From Agrypnia vestita (lineage: Eukaryota > Arthropoda > Insecta > Trichoptera > Phryganeidae), in NCBI GenBank assembly GCA_016648135.1, contig JADDOH010003931.1, positions 124,001 to 188,000 of the forward strand: DNA of 64,000 nucleotides. Reading direction: 5' to 3'. The position numbers and the translations under genes are program-made. The notes under the pieces were generated by a model that did not search any database, had not been told where the DNA came from, and saw only the letters and a program-made list of their open reading frames with translations. Positions 9,720 to 21,977 of the stretch are shown here, piece after piece; positions within the stretch are counted from its first letter, which is position 1; each line of letters begins with the position of its first letter.

Positions 9720-10505
9720 TTAAAAAAAATTGGATATTGTTTGCCTTTTGGGCGGCAGAATCATAAACACTAAATATTCTCTTATTTCCTTCAAACCCTT
9801 TAGTAATGCACATACTTCTCCCAGTAGTCCCGCTATTATTGGAAATTTCTGGAACGCATCTTGCGGAATGGTGTACAGCTGGTCCGTTGGGTTACGCAAA
9901 ATTTTTTCTCGTGATTCAAATCGGAGCACTTTCAGAGGCACACATATCACGGGGAATAGCCAAAAATCACACGGAGCCGTATGTGGAGAGTAGGAATCTA
10001 ACAAAACAGGGTAATTCTATGTTTGGAAGAGAAAGCCAGAATCAGATGCAAAGAAAGTATGGACTTGCCAACTTGTCATTAGTATCGTACAGCATCACTT
10101 TTGTAATGAATAACCTCCTGGTAATATTTTTTTTAAAAAACGTTCAGCCTTGATATTGTTGCAGATCTGCTATGCTTTAGTCTCGGCCATGATGGATGTT
10201 TCAATTATTAGGAACATACCTTTGTTTCGGTCATACCATAAACCCATGACTCATGACAAGTGACCACGGTCTTCGGGAAGTTACGATTTGTGTTCTCCAG
10301 CATGTCCCGTACGATTTCCAAACGGAGTTTCTTCTACTCCATCGTTCTGCTCAAGTAATTGTCAATCTGTTGGGTACCTCTTCACTCAAAGGGTGACTGC
10401 CAGCAAATTACGCTCTCCGCTGGCCGCAAAAAAATCTCGCATATGCAAAAATATCCCCTACACATCTCCACCAAAGGACACTTCGCGCACTCAATTTTCT
10501 TAGGT
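9720..10505 (-). pseudogene. Mariner-family transposase remnant
   Basis: Minus-strand relic of a mariner (Tc1/mariner superfamily) DDE transposase. Reading the minus strand: KLSARS-like residues near 10500; VRDMLENTNRNFPKTVVTCH then ESWVYGM near 10240-10320, matching the family's ITGDESWVYGYD block; then SPHTAPCDFWLFP near 9950-10000, matching YSPDLAPCDFWLFP with the third catalytic acid; then RFESREKI. The D of the second catalytic motif is replaced by H, frames shift between blocks and the N-terminal helix-turn-helix is not visible. Termini not identified. Dead copy. Confidence 0.75.
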
Positions 10506-11565
10506 GGAAAAAATATAGCTTTGATATTACAATATTTGAACAGAAGAGTGCATACTCGTATATACGTATTTACTTTTTAAATTAATTTATTTCTTATGTT
10601 AGTAAATATGATAACCCCGTATATTAACTAGTATTTTACACTTTACATTCTATAATTTATTATTAATGTACTGTACATAATAATTTACATATTTACATTT
10701 ATATATCCTATAATATTATACAATCTATAATACATCTTAATTTATAATATAATATAATCTATAGTACAATCGATAATATAATACATCGTATACCCTACGC
10801 TTCTATACTATTTTTATAAGATTGTTTTTAATTATTGTTTTTAAAATCATTCATCATATTTATATTTTTCATGTTTTCCGGCATTTTTTCATACATTTTT
10901 ACACCTCTGTACATTAAAAAATTCTGTGTATATACTTTTTTCTCATATGGTAATCCTATTTTATTCCTATTTTTGGTATTACAGTTATGTATATCGCTAT
11001 TTACAGTAATTTTATTAAAAAAATATTTTGGAATTTTGTTACTGAGAATTTTATGTACAAATATGAGAACGTTATAAATAAGTATGTTTTTTATTTTCAT
11101 CAAATTGAGTTCTTTGGTTGTTTTTTCAATTCTGGTGTATTTACTAATTTTTTATATGAAAATATTATTTCGTGTATTTTGACGTCAGTAAGACATTAAA
11201 ATCGGTTCGAGGTATGCAATGCATGTTAAAAAATTTAATCGTAACCAAAATATTTCAGACATGAAATGTGCATATCTCGGAAGGTATACTGCGCAGGTAA
11301 AGATTAATGGTGTTAATGGATTAAGGGCAGATGTAAGATTTCTCGTCTACCTCCTTTTTGCACCCCACGCGAGTGCCTCGTTCCAGGAAACCACCCAGTT
11401 AGAAGTTAATCCTATTCTCATAGCCCTAGCGTTTAGCTTTGTTTTAATAGTGTAAAAATATTGATACGACATATGCGTCTCTCTCCCTTTCTTTTAAATA
11501 TACAGAGTATACTCAGATGAACTAAGCCCCTTCTTGTGGCGAGGGGATTGTGGCACAGTGGAAGC
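10506..11565. other. Very AT-rich, no gene recognised
   Basis: 10560-10800 is low-complexity TATA/TAAT sequence. Open frames in 10828-11199 overlap on both strands, are compositionally biased and have no recognisable product. Confidence 0.4.
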
Positions 11566-11570
11566 GTATA

Positions 11571-12020
11571 TTTCTTCTTCTTCTTCTCTCTCAGCATTTA
11601 TCTCTCTACCTACTGCTGGATACAGGACTCTTCCACACCCTTCCGTCCTTTTTATTTGCTATATGTAGCCATTTCTTCCCCCCAAAGCGGCTATATCATC
11701 GGCGCATCTCTTTTGAGGTCTTCCTCTTTTATTTTCCCAAGGTCTCCATTTCAGAACTCTGGGAGTCCATCTTTTAGTATCTTGCCTTGCAACATGCCCT
11801 ACCCATCGCCATTTTAGCTTCGCTACACGATCCATAATATCCACTACTCTAGTTCTGCTCCTAATTTCATCATTTCTAATTTTATCTCTTAGGTTTACGC
11901 CAAGCGTGCATCTCTCCATGGATCGTTGTGTGCATTTGAGCTCTTCTACCCTCTTCTTTGCAAGGGTTATCGTCTCCACTCCCTACGTCATCTTTGGCAG
12001 TATGCACGATTTAAATCCTT
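11571..12020 (-). mobile_element. RTE-like LINE 3' end
   Basis: The minus-strand frame (11659-11979) reads KKRVEELKCTQRSMERCTLG, then DKIRNDEIRSRTRVVDI, KLKWRWVGHVARQD and ENKRGRPQKRCADDI. Upstream, a disrupted CILPKMT-GVETI corresponds to the family's CVLPVMTYGAETL. These motifs are typical of the end of RTE-type LINE proteins in insects. The minus-strand 3' end carries an (AAG)n tail (11571-11590). The reverse-transcriptase core is missing, so it is a truncated relic. Confidence 0.85.
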
Positions 12021-14280
12021 TTTTTAAGTGTATTGGGATCTTTTTCTTCGCGTATATTTATGTAACTCACATTTATAATTCAGTTTTTTTTCTTCTAAAA
12101 TAAAACTCTGGCTGCATGAAAAGGGAAGGAAGCATGCCCAAAACCTATTAAAAGCCATGATATAAATGAAATTTAAAATATACTAATCCTACAAGAACAT
12201 TTACAGTCATCTTTTTAAATACTTTTAATTGTTTTATTTTATTTTATTTTATTAAATATCCTATTCAGATCATTTTTTTCCTTTGTCTATAATAGAATTA
12301 ATTAACACCATTATTAAATTGTAAACATTTAATTATTACTATTACTTAATTTTACTTGGCAATAATATTGATTCACAAATATTATATAAATAATAAATAT
12401 TCTTGAACATAATACTACTGGAAGAGCACTGTCTGCTATAATACAGTAAATTACTAGTGTAGCAGGCAGGGCGTCAAATCAATGTAGTGTTTACTTGCTG
12501 CCAAAACACTCAGCAACAATGAAAAAAGCTTAATTTAATTTTGTAAACACTGTAAACATTTGTAACATTGAACATTGAATAAAAATTGAATTGAAATTTA
12601 AGTTTTAATTCTTGCATAATTACATAAATCCCACAGTAAACACAATGTATTTTTTACAATAGACGTTGTTTTTGTAATAAGTAGATGTAAGTAAAAACGT
12701 ATTTTGTAATAAAGCACGACTTATTTACCGAGATATTATACTCTTTAAGAGTATTTAGTTGTACTTTTTCATAATTGTTTCAAAATTTACTAGCCGTGAA
12801 ACCAGACGGGGGTCTGAGGTTCGGACGTACGCCTGCTTATTACTGATTGAAATGCGTTGAATTTTCCTGTAAAAATTTAAAACGCACAACTGCAGTGGTT
12901 AATTCCTTTTTTATTATTTAGCAACATCACAGAGCAGGAAATTTTTAGGGTGAGCAAGGGGGGTTGGTAACATGGAGGCTGACAAAAGAATTAAAGCATC
13001 ATTATTTTTGTCAAATGGTATTTCCTATAATAAAACTCCCAAACATAAATAAATAATCTTGTATAATATATTACCATTTTAATAATAATTAAAGTGTTCA
13101 ATTTTAGGCAATATTTTATACAAGGTTAATTCTGCGGGCGAAAGGAACAACCGAATAAGTTAATAACATCGAGCTTTGAGTTAAGTATGCAGGGATGTTC
13201 TTTAGATATATATCTAGCAAGGAAAAATAAGGTGAGCCAGAAAATAAAATAAAATGCTATTTTTAGTTTTTTGTAAAGGACAAATGACACGAATAATTTT
13301 TTGAAAAATTTGCCAAAAACAACGACATATATGAACTTGGTTCAACATTCTTGTACAAAAAAAAAACTACTGGTGCAAAAATTAGATAAAAATAACAGAG
13401 GCTTTAAGAAATTTTCTTTTGATTCTCTTCAAAACCTGATTTTTTATTCAATCCATTTTTCCTATAGCCCACAGAGTTTTAAAATTAACATTAGGTAAAC
13501 ATCTTTTCATTTTTGAAAGACATTCGAATTAGGTATTTGTAAAGCCGCGCGTATGACATACATACTATTCGATTGTGTTTCTTAAATGGAAACTCTGTTT
13601 AAACGCAAAATTGTGTTTCATTAAACGTGGTTTATAATTGTTCGATTTTATAATACATGCTTGTAAAAAGCCAAATTCGCACTATTCGCCTCCCGAGTCC
13701 CGAGGACTGTCGCGTATCACGCGATTAGTTTCTTGGGATAGATTGGGGTAGTTTAAATATATATTAATGTATATTATATTATACATCTTCTCAACTGACA
13801 ATTAAAATATTTTTAATTTATTTAATAAAAAATATTCCGTTTCGCGTTATTTCATCTTACTACAACACTATAAAAATTAATTATAAAAATCTGCGTATTA
13901 AAAATAAAATAAAATTTTTGCACGATATGATGTTATGATCGTAATTTGATAAAAACCACGAGAAGGTAATTTCCTGGTCAGGATCTAAGAAAATGCATTA
14001 ATATTTTCCAAAAGTTACTACATGAGCGCTCATGCATTAAATAGTATTTACATTAAAATCTATCTAAAGCCCATCTTTATTAATTCATCCCTTCCACAAA
14101 TGTGTCAAGCGTACTTTTACATAAAGTGCGAACTCCCTAGAATGGGGATGGGATATAACAAATTTATGCAATACAAATTTAAAAAAGATTTTCGTATAAA
14201 AAATCGATTATCCGTATCGTAGATCCAAAAGACTCGGCGGATAATCGGCGCTTTTCGGTGTGTAATTTGTTAATTATATT
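12021..14280. other. No gene recognised
   Basis: Long AT-rich stretch with a (TTTTA)n run near 12233-12252. Frames at 13301-13498 and 14022-14222 have no recognisable product. Confidence 0.4.
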
Positions 14281-14284
14281 CCAC

Positions 14285-14475
14285 GGAAGTGATCACAAGC
14301 GTTTGTAGGGGATGAAGCAGAGCGGAGAGGATCAGAGGGGGCGGCGTGGGACGAGGGGATGAATCGGGAATATGGCGGCAGGGCAGGGCGGCAGGCGAGG
14401 GGATAATCCGGAGGGGAGTTCATTATTAAGCCGGTCGCTACCTGTAACGCTTTCCGGGTGCGGCGAATCAAACTG
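14285..14475. other. GC/purine-rich block
   Basis: Abrupt rise in G content, with GGGGGCGGCG and CAGGGCGGCAGG, in an otherwise AT-rich region. Small frames on both strands (14274-14471 minus, 14372-14569 plus) show no recognisable product. Could be a regulatory island or an old exon. Function unknown. Confidence 0.3.
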
Positions 14476-14839
14476 TATTATGACTCCCACTCTAGGGTTG
14501 TTCAATTTATATTTTGTGCGTTCAATATTCTATTACGTTATTGTATTATATTCATTTCATGGCACGTAGTATTTTTGATTTTTTATTTAATGAAAATACA
14601 TTTTATTATATATACATATTTTTATTTTATTTAAGGTTTAAAAGAAAAACACCTCACAAAATTGTATGAGGTATAGAGGTATAAAAATATTCGATAGCCT
14701 GTCAAAGGAAATTTAAAATACGGAAAATATAAGGAGGTTTAAAATGGAGTGCAAAAATTTTATTGTAAAAACTTTTAAATGATTAGATGGAATGCAATAT
14801 GTCTAAGTGAAATCCTATATTAATTAGCCCACACATTAT

Positions 14840-15040
14840 GTGTGGAACTAAATAATTAAGATAAATAAATAAAATAAATAAATAACAGGCCAATAGGCCC
14901 AATTAAAGAAGCGAAACACCTTACAAAATACCCAGGCTTGAGTAAATCACATTGATTAATGGTGACCTCACCGGGAATCGAACCCGTATCCCTTGGTATG
15001 AGAAGCCAATGTTATGCCCACTGGACTACGAGAGCCGCCT
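14840..15040 (-). mobile_element. tRNA-derived SINE2
   Basis: The minus strand begins GGCTCTCGTAGTCCAGTGGG (box A-like), has a stem-loop TTGG/CCAA around the anticodon position and box B GGTTCGATTCCCGG. It continues into an unrelated body and a TTTATTTA-type tail (14850-14885). The acceptor ends do not pair, so it is a SINE, not a tRNA. Unrelated in sequence to SINE1. Confidence 0.7.
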
Positions 15041-15218
15041 CTCAAATCAAAAAAATAGATAAATCAATAAGAAAAATATACACATGAAATCTAACTATCG
15101 AAAAAAGTATTTGATTAGCACCGGGTTACCAATCTAGAATTTTTTCATAGAGATACAAATATGGAGTACATGTTGCAATATTATTATATTCTTATTATTT
15201 TTAAGCTATACTCAAAAT

Positions 15219-15325
15219 TTGCGCTATGAAAATAGGACTGGCTTGCTGGTGTCCTAGAATCGGGCACGAACCACCTACCACCAGATCACTAGGTGAGCGT
15301 CAGGCCCACTACACCAACAACTACG
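15219..15325 (-). mobile_element. tRNA-derived SINE1, partial
   Basis: Minus-strand head with GTTGGTGTAGTGGGCCTGAC (box A region), a degenerate box B (GGTTCGTGCCC) and the body CAGTCCTATTTTCATAGCGC. The 3' tail is lost. Confidence 0.7.
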
Positions 15326-15329
15326 CTTC

Positions 15330-16375
15330 TAAGTTATGTATTGTTTTACCAAAGATTATACACGTAAATAAAACATTGCAGACATGTTAAAAACGTTCTC
15401 AGTGCCTGCTAAATCATGTTCAATTGTTAAAAATTGGCCAGCGAGATTAAACGCGGACGGTAGCATGGAGAAGACGACCCTCATAGTGGAAGACTCGCAA
15501 CCGTAGTAACTTCATAAAAGATTAACCATGAACCTAAAATCTGAAACTAAAAAGGCATGAACTTGGTTATGATGATCATTTTCACGCGAATGAGTGGAAT
15601 CATTCATGACTTTGGATTTTTAGAAACGTATAGATACTTTCTTTTCAGTGGACGCCATGGCGAGTGACCAATGATTTTCTTCCACTCTTCTCTAACCTAA
15701 AAAAATTGTCGGAAGAAAAATCGACTGGAACGAAGCTGTCATGGCAGTTTTGGAGCAGTTTATATTTTGAAGATCTTTATCAAATCCTTCTTAACAACGC
15801 GGTACCAAATTTTTGAAGCACCCTTGTGAAATTGAATTTATTTAGCTGCAAGAAGATTATAATGGTGTATATATAAATGTTTTAAATCATTCTGCACGTA
15901 TATTTTTTAGGACGTTGTGAATTTTTTGTTGTAGGTACCTAGTAGTATATGCCGCTGTTTATCATGAATAATAAATAGCCTATTCCAAAATACTTCATTT
16001 TTCATTTAAAGAAATATTAAGCTCAGAACAATCCAATGTTTATCGTAAATAAGTTAAGCACGAAAGAATAAGTGAATTTGTTTATTATAAATAAAAAAAA
16101 ATTAAATGTGTGCTAATGTTTTGTACTGATTTCACGTTTGGACATGGCTAATAGACATGAACACTAGGCCACCGCTACTGTGCGGACAACCAAAAATACA
16201 AGAAAACAATATCGATTACACCAGTCGTCTCATTTTTAACCGTAGAAGGCTACTGTTAGTCGTTTCGACTAACACGGCGAATATTTGTTGCTTTCTCTAT
16301 CGAACTATTAAGTGTATCGCATCTCAGGGGCGTTTGCGTCACGATGATAAGTGTCGCCATTTTCGATATACGAAT
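15330..16375. other. No gene recognised
   Basis: AT-rich. The frame at 16157-16474 (105 codons) runs into the LTR below and has no recognisable product. Confidence 0.4.
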
Positions 16376-16490
16376 TACCTGTTAGCCAACTCGACTAATA
16401 AAAAGCCACAACGTATAAAAAAAAATAACAAAAGCCTTCCAGGCTTAAATACCCCGACCGAAAAACTAGCTTAAAACTAAACCGACTAGA

Positions 16491-16508
16491 TTCGCGAATC
16501 TTCTGGAA
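16491..16508 (+). promoter_or_regulatory. Heat-shock element, 4 units, upstream of LTR TATA
   Basis: TTCgcGAAtcTTCtgGAA: four perfect alternating units at 5-bp pitch, ending 12 bases before CATATAAG. The position is that of a proximal promoter element. HSF control of this LTR is inferred. Confidence 0.8.
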
Positions 16509-16670
16509 ACCCTAAACTGCATATAAGCAGTACGACACCTTTGAGACAAACAGTTGTTTTGACATAAGTGAAACTTGAGATAACGGAGTGAATCAGGGGG
16601 CGTTATAGTCCGAATACATTACGAGAGTACTTATCGAGCGATCGATAGTGAAGTGTGATCACAGACGTGC

Positions 16671-16683
16671 GAATATTCTGGAA
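16671..16683 (+). promoter_or_regulatory. Heat-shock element, 3 units, within LTR
   Basis: GAAtaTTCtgGAA, perfect phase, about 150 bases downstream of the TATA-like box. The equivalent site in the 43.7-kb copy has one mismatch. Confidence 0.7.
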
Positions 16684-16827
16684 AAACGAGTGTAACACAG
16701 ACGAGTGATTAGTGGGAAATTAGTATGAACTATAGAACAGTGCTCCAGTTAAATTCGTATTCTTTGACTTTGGTGATAAATAAAAACCTAATTTACTATC
16801 TAACGTTTTATTTGTCGTGTATTTTAA

Positions 16828-17018
16828 CCGGTTCCACAACAATGATTATTTGAAATTTGTATCTGAAAGCATAAATGATTGGTAACTGATTTTTCGTAAT
16901 TCATCGAGCATCCATCGGTACCAGAAAACATTTATATCACAGCTACCAATCATCAATACAGTCATAATAATAATATCATAACATAACAATAACATAACAT
17001 AATAACGGTTTGAACATC
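16828..17018. mobile_element. Foldback element E, copy 1
   Basis: Shares termini (AACCGGTT) and the segment GATTGGTAACTGATTTTTCG with the copy at 54467-54610. Inverted symmetry: GATTGGTAACTG near 16878 against CAGCTACCAATC near 16940. The right end decays into a CATAACATAACA repeat. Confidence 0.55.
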
Positions 17019-17531
17019 ACTAATAATTTGTAATCGTTAGAAATAAGTTAAACACGTGAAAGTAACCAAAATATCATAAATAACTGACTAAATTTATTCT
17101 TAACATATTTCTGATAATTTTCCACATTAAATGCAATTTTTCCATACCTTTCTTCGCACTTATTTTTATTTTTATAAAGTTGGGTATTAACTCTTATTTT
17201 TTAATATTTTTTAAATTATTTTTTTAATAAAGTCGATTTGTAAATAAAATATAATTATTTTATATTTAGGATAAGTTATTTTTCACCCCAAACGATATTT
17301 AACAAAACTGGTTAGTTTTTTTTTAGGGGTTTTTATGATAAATTATAAATTTGATTTGCTCACAATTAACATTATTGTATGAATATCCGATTTTCATTAA
17401 AGAAACAATACAAATCTCTGCAATTCGTTTTTCTCTCTTGCCATTTTAGGTAGACAACAAAGCAAATTGGGGGGTTGTTCTTAAAGTGGGTAGATATATA
17501 TATATATACACACAATGTATATGAATCTGAT

Positions 17532-17563
17532 GGGGGGTGCAAGGGGGAGTGCGGGAGTAGGGG
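17532..17563 (+). other. G-quadruplex motif
   Basis: G6, G5, G3 and G4 runs separated by 5, 5 and 4 bases, fitting G3+N1-7. Preceded by a short TATATA/CACA microsatellite (17495-17515). Confidence 0.6.
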
Positions 17564-17599
17564 TCGGTAGGCCTCGAGGGTGATCCGGACAAAGGTTAA

Positions 17600-18525
17600 A
17601 TGACGACTGGAAGTCTTGCTGAATAACAGTGAGTTTTCTTTATCGATTAACTTTAGGGGTGTAGATTCTTAATTGTTACCACACCAATAATATTTTTTCC
17701 AAATTTATTGTTTGGAGATATTATTGTTAAACTCCATAATCACACATATGAAATAAAATCTACACATTTTGTTTTTGTGAGATGCATTTTTAATTTTTAT
17801 AATCTAACTAAAATGACTTTGTGGTAACAATATTTATATAATTAATAATAAAACATTTTGTATGAAACAATAATTTTAATTTAATTAAAATTTGAAATGA
17901 AGACATTGACACAAATGGAAAATAAATATGTGGGAGATCAAAAACTGATTAAGAATAAATATAAAAACAAATTTAAAGGTAACTGTTTGAAAAAAAAAAC
18001 ATGTTTTTTTATATTATTAAATTTGCTATTAACACATTCTCTAATTTTCAAAATTTCTCATTGAAAATCATATTTTCGGAACAAAACTTAGGGAATTAAA
18101 TATAGAACAGCATGCTAAAACTGCGATAATATATAATTTAGTCTTATGGATTATTCGTCATGGAAAAAAAACCTGCTTAAGAATACGGATACTGATAGAG
18201 AAACTATAGATATCTAAACGACAATAAAAAATAGGTTTCATTCTTTAGGATATAATTTGTAGTCAGTAATTGAACAGAGGCGTTTTGAGGTATACTGAAT
18301 TCCTATTTTTGTCACAGAAAAATAAATTTTTATTTATGTTTATTCACTCGTTTAGATTGAAAACTAGAGCTGCAATAGTATTTATAATTTATTTTTTTAC
18401 TATAAAATATATTAAAAATTTATTTCTTCATGATCAAGAAGAAGTAAAAATATAATTTTGTAAATAAATATCTATAAAAGGAAAGTACTAGTTACATTCA
18501 TAATGTAAGGGCCGTTGAAATTCGG
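17600..18525. other. No gene recognised
   Basis: AT-rich spacer. The frame at 18270-18455 has no recognisable product. Confidence 0.4.
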
Positions 18526-18529
18526 CTTG

Positions 18530-19042
18530 ATGCGTTAATCCTCGTTAAGCCTAATGAATTTGCACAAGTTGGATGAACCTCTATCTACACGATTGTTAAT
18601 AAAAGCTCGATTATCACAAATTATGTGCAAGGTGGATACCGAAAATAATCACTGCGCGTCAACGCGTATCTTCACACCGCTACCTTGAGGAAGATTCGAG
18701 ATTTTCTTTGGGAGCCTTTTGACCTCCCTCCATATAGTCGCTTCCTTGCACCTAGCGATTACTTCCTCTTGTTACATTTCATTTGAAGCGGTAGCTTGGT
18801 GGACAACGGTTTGAAAATGTCGAGGAATTCAAGACTCCTTATCAAATGGTTCGATTCCCAGGCGGCGAAATTCTAGCAGAGGGGTTAAAAAAACGGTGCA
18901 GCGTAGCGGCACAAAAAGTGCTTAGAACTGAATGGCGATTATGTAGAAAAGTGAAGTACATATATGTAAACTTAAACTGTCATTAAAAATCTCATTTCAC
19001 GAGTTTATTTTTTTTAATGACCAAATGGCCCTTACTTTATAA
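18530..19042 (+). pseudogene. Mariner-family transposase remnant (second type)
   Basis: Plus-strand 3' part of a mariner-like DDE transposase with several frameshifts and stops. In order: IRDFLWEPFDLPPYSRF then LAPSDYF (the third catalytic acid block, family form HPPYSPDLAPSDYHLF), LVDNGLK, FDSQAAKF and LELNGDYVEK. The final GDYVEK is the typical C-terminus, after which ISRVYFF-like sequence and GACCAAATGGCCCTTACTTT mark the 3' end. It is a different mariner lineage from 9720-10505 (APSDY rather than APCDF). Non-functional. Confidence 0.8.
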
Positions 19043-19087
19043 AAATGCCTAGTACTGTGTACAGAATCTTTATTTATTGAATAATCA

Positions 19088-19120
19088 ACATGTTTCTGGG
19101 CCGATGACGTCTTCACCAGG
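19088..19120 (-). ncRNA. Hammerhead-like motif
   Basis: Minus strand CTGGTGA, stem region, then GAAACATGTTGATTATT. Core differs by one base from CUGAUGA. The tail after GAAAC matches the copies at 8455 and 34703. Relic status is likely. Confidence 0.35.
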
Positions 19121-19124
19121 ATAC

Positions 19125-20283
19125 CGCGTATACTAAAAATAGAAATAAGATATGAAGACATTAACAAAAACAAAAAATAAATATGTGTGAGTTGAATTAC
19201 TCATTAGGAAAAATGTGAAAACAAATTTAAAAGGAGATATTTAAAAAAGGATTTCGTTAATTGTAATATTTAATTTGATATTATTAACCCTTTAAACACC
19301 ACGAGCGTGTTTACGCGCCAATCATTACACTCACTTATCGACCTTGCAGAAAAAAGATTAAACACGATTTTCAGTTTCGTATATATATGTATGGATGACA
19401 ATTCCCATAATTTTATAAACGATTATATTTTATAGTTTTGTACGGAAACCTCGTGTGTTAATACATTTTATTAAAACTCCTCATGTGTTAATATTTTTAT
19501 TTAAAACCCCTGTCATTTAAAAGATTAACATTATTTTATTATTGAACAACAATAAATTGTCTTATTTTTTAAAACAAAAGTGCCTTTCAGTGCTTAACCG
19601 CAGTAATTTATTGAGAGTTTAAAGTTTCATGCAACGAAAACAATACTATATACTTAAAAATATGAGATTTTGACTACGATGACTATTTTGAATATGAGAT
19701 TTATATAACTTTTTTTCACTTAAATTTTACTCTATCATTTTATTGTCTTAATTGTTTTTTATTTGTCTTAATTTCTTTTAATTTTTCATTCATGTCCACG
19801 GGCTTACCTTTAAATTATTTTTATATGTTTTTATTGCTTCACATTAACATGTATATTTGTAGGAATATCTGTTTGTTATGAATGTTTTTAACAACCTGTT
19901 TTGCCATCTTGAGGTGGTCCAGAGCCATAGCGACTTTGGCCGCACGCATCAAGCGGTATCCACCAATCAGTGGTTAGATGGATATGGGAAAAATTAATAC
20001 AATGTTATTTTTTCACGACTGTTCAGAATCATGTGTATAATTTTTTGTCCAAGTCCATATTGCTGTTTGCCTCCTGTGGTTACATTACGTTTGATTCGTT
20101 TAAAATAAATACTACGATCTTGTAAATGTTGAAACAATTATGAAAAGATTAAACTAAATACTCTTGAATGGTATAATGTCTAAGTAAATAAGTCGAACTT
20201 TGTGACGAAATTACGTTTTTACTTAAAAAACTAGGTTCGGAACGAAATTTAAAAAAATATATAAAAACAACATCTATAAAAGT
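19125..20283. other. No gene recognised
   Basis: AT-rich. The minus frame 20149-20349 runs into repeat H and is not a gene. Confidence 0.4.
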
Positions 20284-20838
20284 AAAAAAAGTAACCCATA
20301 AAAACCAAGTTTTTATTATACTCCTTTTCTTTGTAAAATATAACAACAATTAAAGACGAATTAAAACATTAAACATAACACTAAACTTACAGTAATTTAA
20401 TATATTTCTAAAATGTCAGATGTTTTGAGCTTTGATAAAACACTTCATGCTTTGAAGATTAAATTCTAAAAACATTTGTCAGTCAATTTAGATTTTCGAC
20501 ATTCGTAGTGAAGTACCTATTATGAATACCGATGGAGTAATTCAAATTTAGAAAATATTCCGCGACGTTATCGGGCCGCTATGCTAGTAATCAAACTTTT
20601 CTAATGATTCCAATTTGAAAAAACCAATAAAATTTCTAAAAATCCGAAATTATACTATAATTATTAAAAAAAATTAACAAAAATATGATAGATCTTCTTG
20701 ATCGTCGCCACGAGTCTACTTGCCAAGTTTCAACTCGATTGGATCACGGGAAAAGGGTTAAAAATTAATCCAAAGTTTTTTCACCCAGCAAGCCGGCAAG
20801 CAAGCAGACGCCACGAGTTAAAAGAAAGGAAGTAAAAA
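20284..20838. repeat. Dispersed repeat H, copy 2
   Basis: Second copy of the 555-base repeat at 7318-7872, same orientation, aligned over its full length with few differences and two or three small indels. Confidence 0.8.
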
Positions 20839-21089
20839 CAAGTTTTGTTTACAAGTTTATTTAATTATGCAAGAATAAATACTTTGACTAAAATTATAAA
20901 TGTGTCATAAATATACGCTAGGAGGTACATACTTCCGTTGTCGCTTCGCCTAAAGAAGGGGTTAAGTTCAACTCTTGTTTGTATAATAATCAAGACTCTA
21001 ATCAAATAATTTTTATTTCCCATTTAAATAGCTTAAAATAAATAAAATGCACCATAAAGTAATCCCTCCCATTAAACCAATTTACCTAA

Positions 21090-21330
21090 GCAAATGTAAA
21101 CAGCAATAATAGAAATGGACCCTTTGATTATCCAACACAAACAGCTTCCAGGGCGCTCGGCATTCAGCCCCTTGATCGTGATCACCGTCTCGTATGAGGA
21201 CCTGATGAATTATATTTCACACTCTCATGACAGCCGACATAACTCGATTTCAATCACGGATAAGCAATGACAAAGATGTTTCCATTTCGAATGGACATCC
21301 TAATATAAAGGAAAGCACACAGGGTTGTGG
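21090..21330. promoter_or_regulatory. Candidate conserved non-coding block
   Basis: Balanced composition, free of local repeats, with a TCF-like CCTTTGATTATCC (21120) and a short palindrome TGATCGTGATCA (21173-21184). No coding signal. Regulatory role is a guess from composition. Confidence 0.2.
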
Positions 21331-21419
21331 GAACAGCCTATTCAAAATAACGCTGTTAATACTTTTAGAAATTAAGCTCCGATTAAACTAATATAGAACA
21401 AAAGTAATATTGACAAACC

Positions 21420-21919
21420 ATGAACACTTCATTACTAACCAGAAGAATTAATATGTACTCAATAATTTATACACAACGTTTTATTCCACTGATTTGAGTT
21501 ATACAAGCCCAAGCGCTTTTGATGGGCACAATCATCAAAAGAACACCAACAATTAGAACTAATTGTAAATCAATATGGCCGACAAATAGAAAGTAAATGG
21601 AGGACGGAAGGGAAGGATTAGTTATTTATTGACATATACAACAGAAAGAAATTTTTGCATACACTAATACGTTTTTTAGTAATGGCGATGACGCAAATAT
21701 TTAAATGTTTATTAAATTTATTTTTAATTGCTCTTTTAATTTCTAGTATTTGTAGAGTATCTAGTTAACGACCCTTCACCTCTAGATGTAGGACCCTAAC
21801 ATAATTTTTGCCAAACAAGTGATCATGTTCAATGCAGTGATCCGCTATCTCAGAGTATCGCCTCTGAATATGATGGATGTGCCCATCGAAAGCTCCTAGG
21901 CTTATATAATATCCCTTAG

Positions 21920-21977
<58 letters not shown>

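Larger units (their letters stand above)
16380..16828 (+). mobile_element. LTR family F, plus strand
   Basis: Matches the complement of the solo LTR at 43604-43995 through CGACTAGATTCGCGAA, TATAAGCAG, CAGACGTGCGAATA and CTTTGACT(TT)GGTGATAA. It has a TATA-like CATATAAG at 16521 and a polyadenylation-type AATAAA near 16780. The 5' boundary is uncertain (TGTTAGCC at about 16380 is one option) and no target duplication was found. No internal region follows. Confidence 0.6.

Noticed and set aside
9720..10505. Active mariner transposase
   Set aside because: Catalytic D replaced, frameshifts and stops, N-terminus missing.
10828..11199. Small membrane-protein genes
   Set aside because: Phenylalanine/isoleucine-rich frames on both strands arise from extreme AT content; no conserved motif.
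14955..15038. tRNA gene
   Set aside because: Box A and box B are present, but the acceptor ends do not pair and a SINE body follows.
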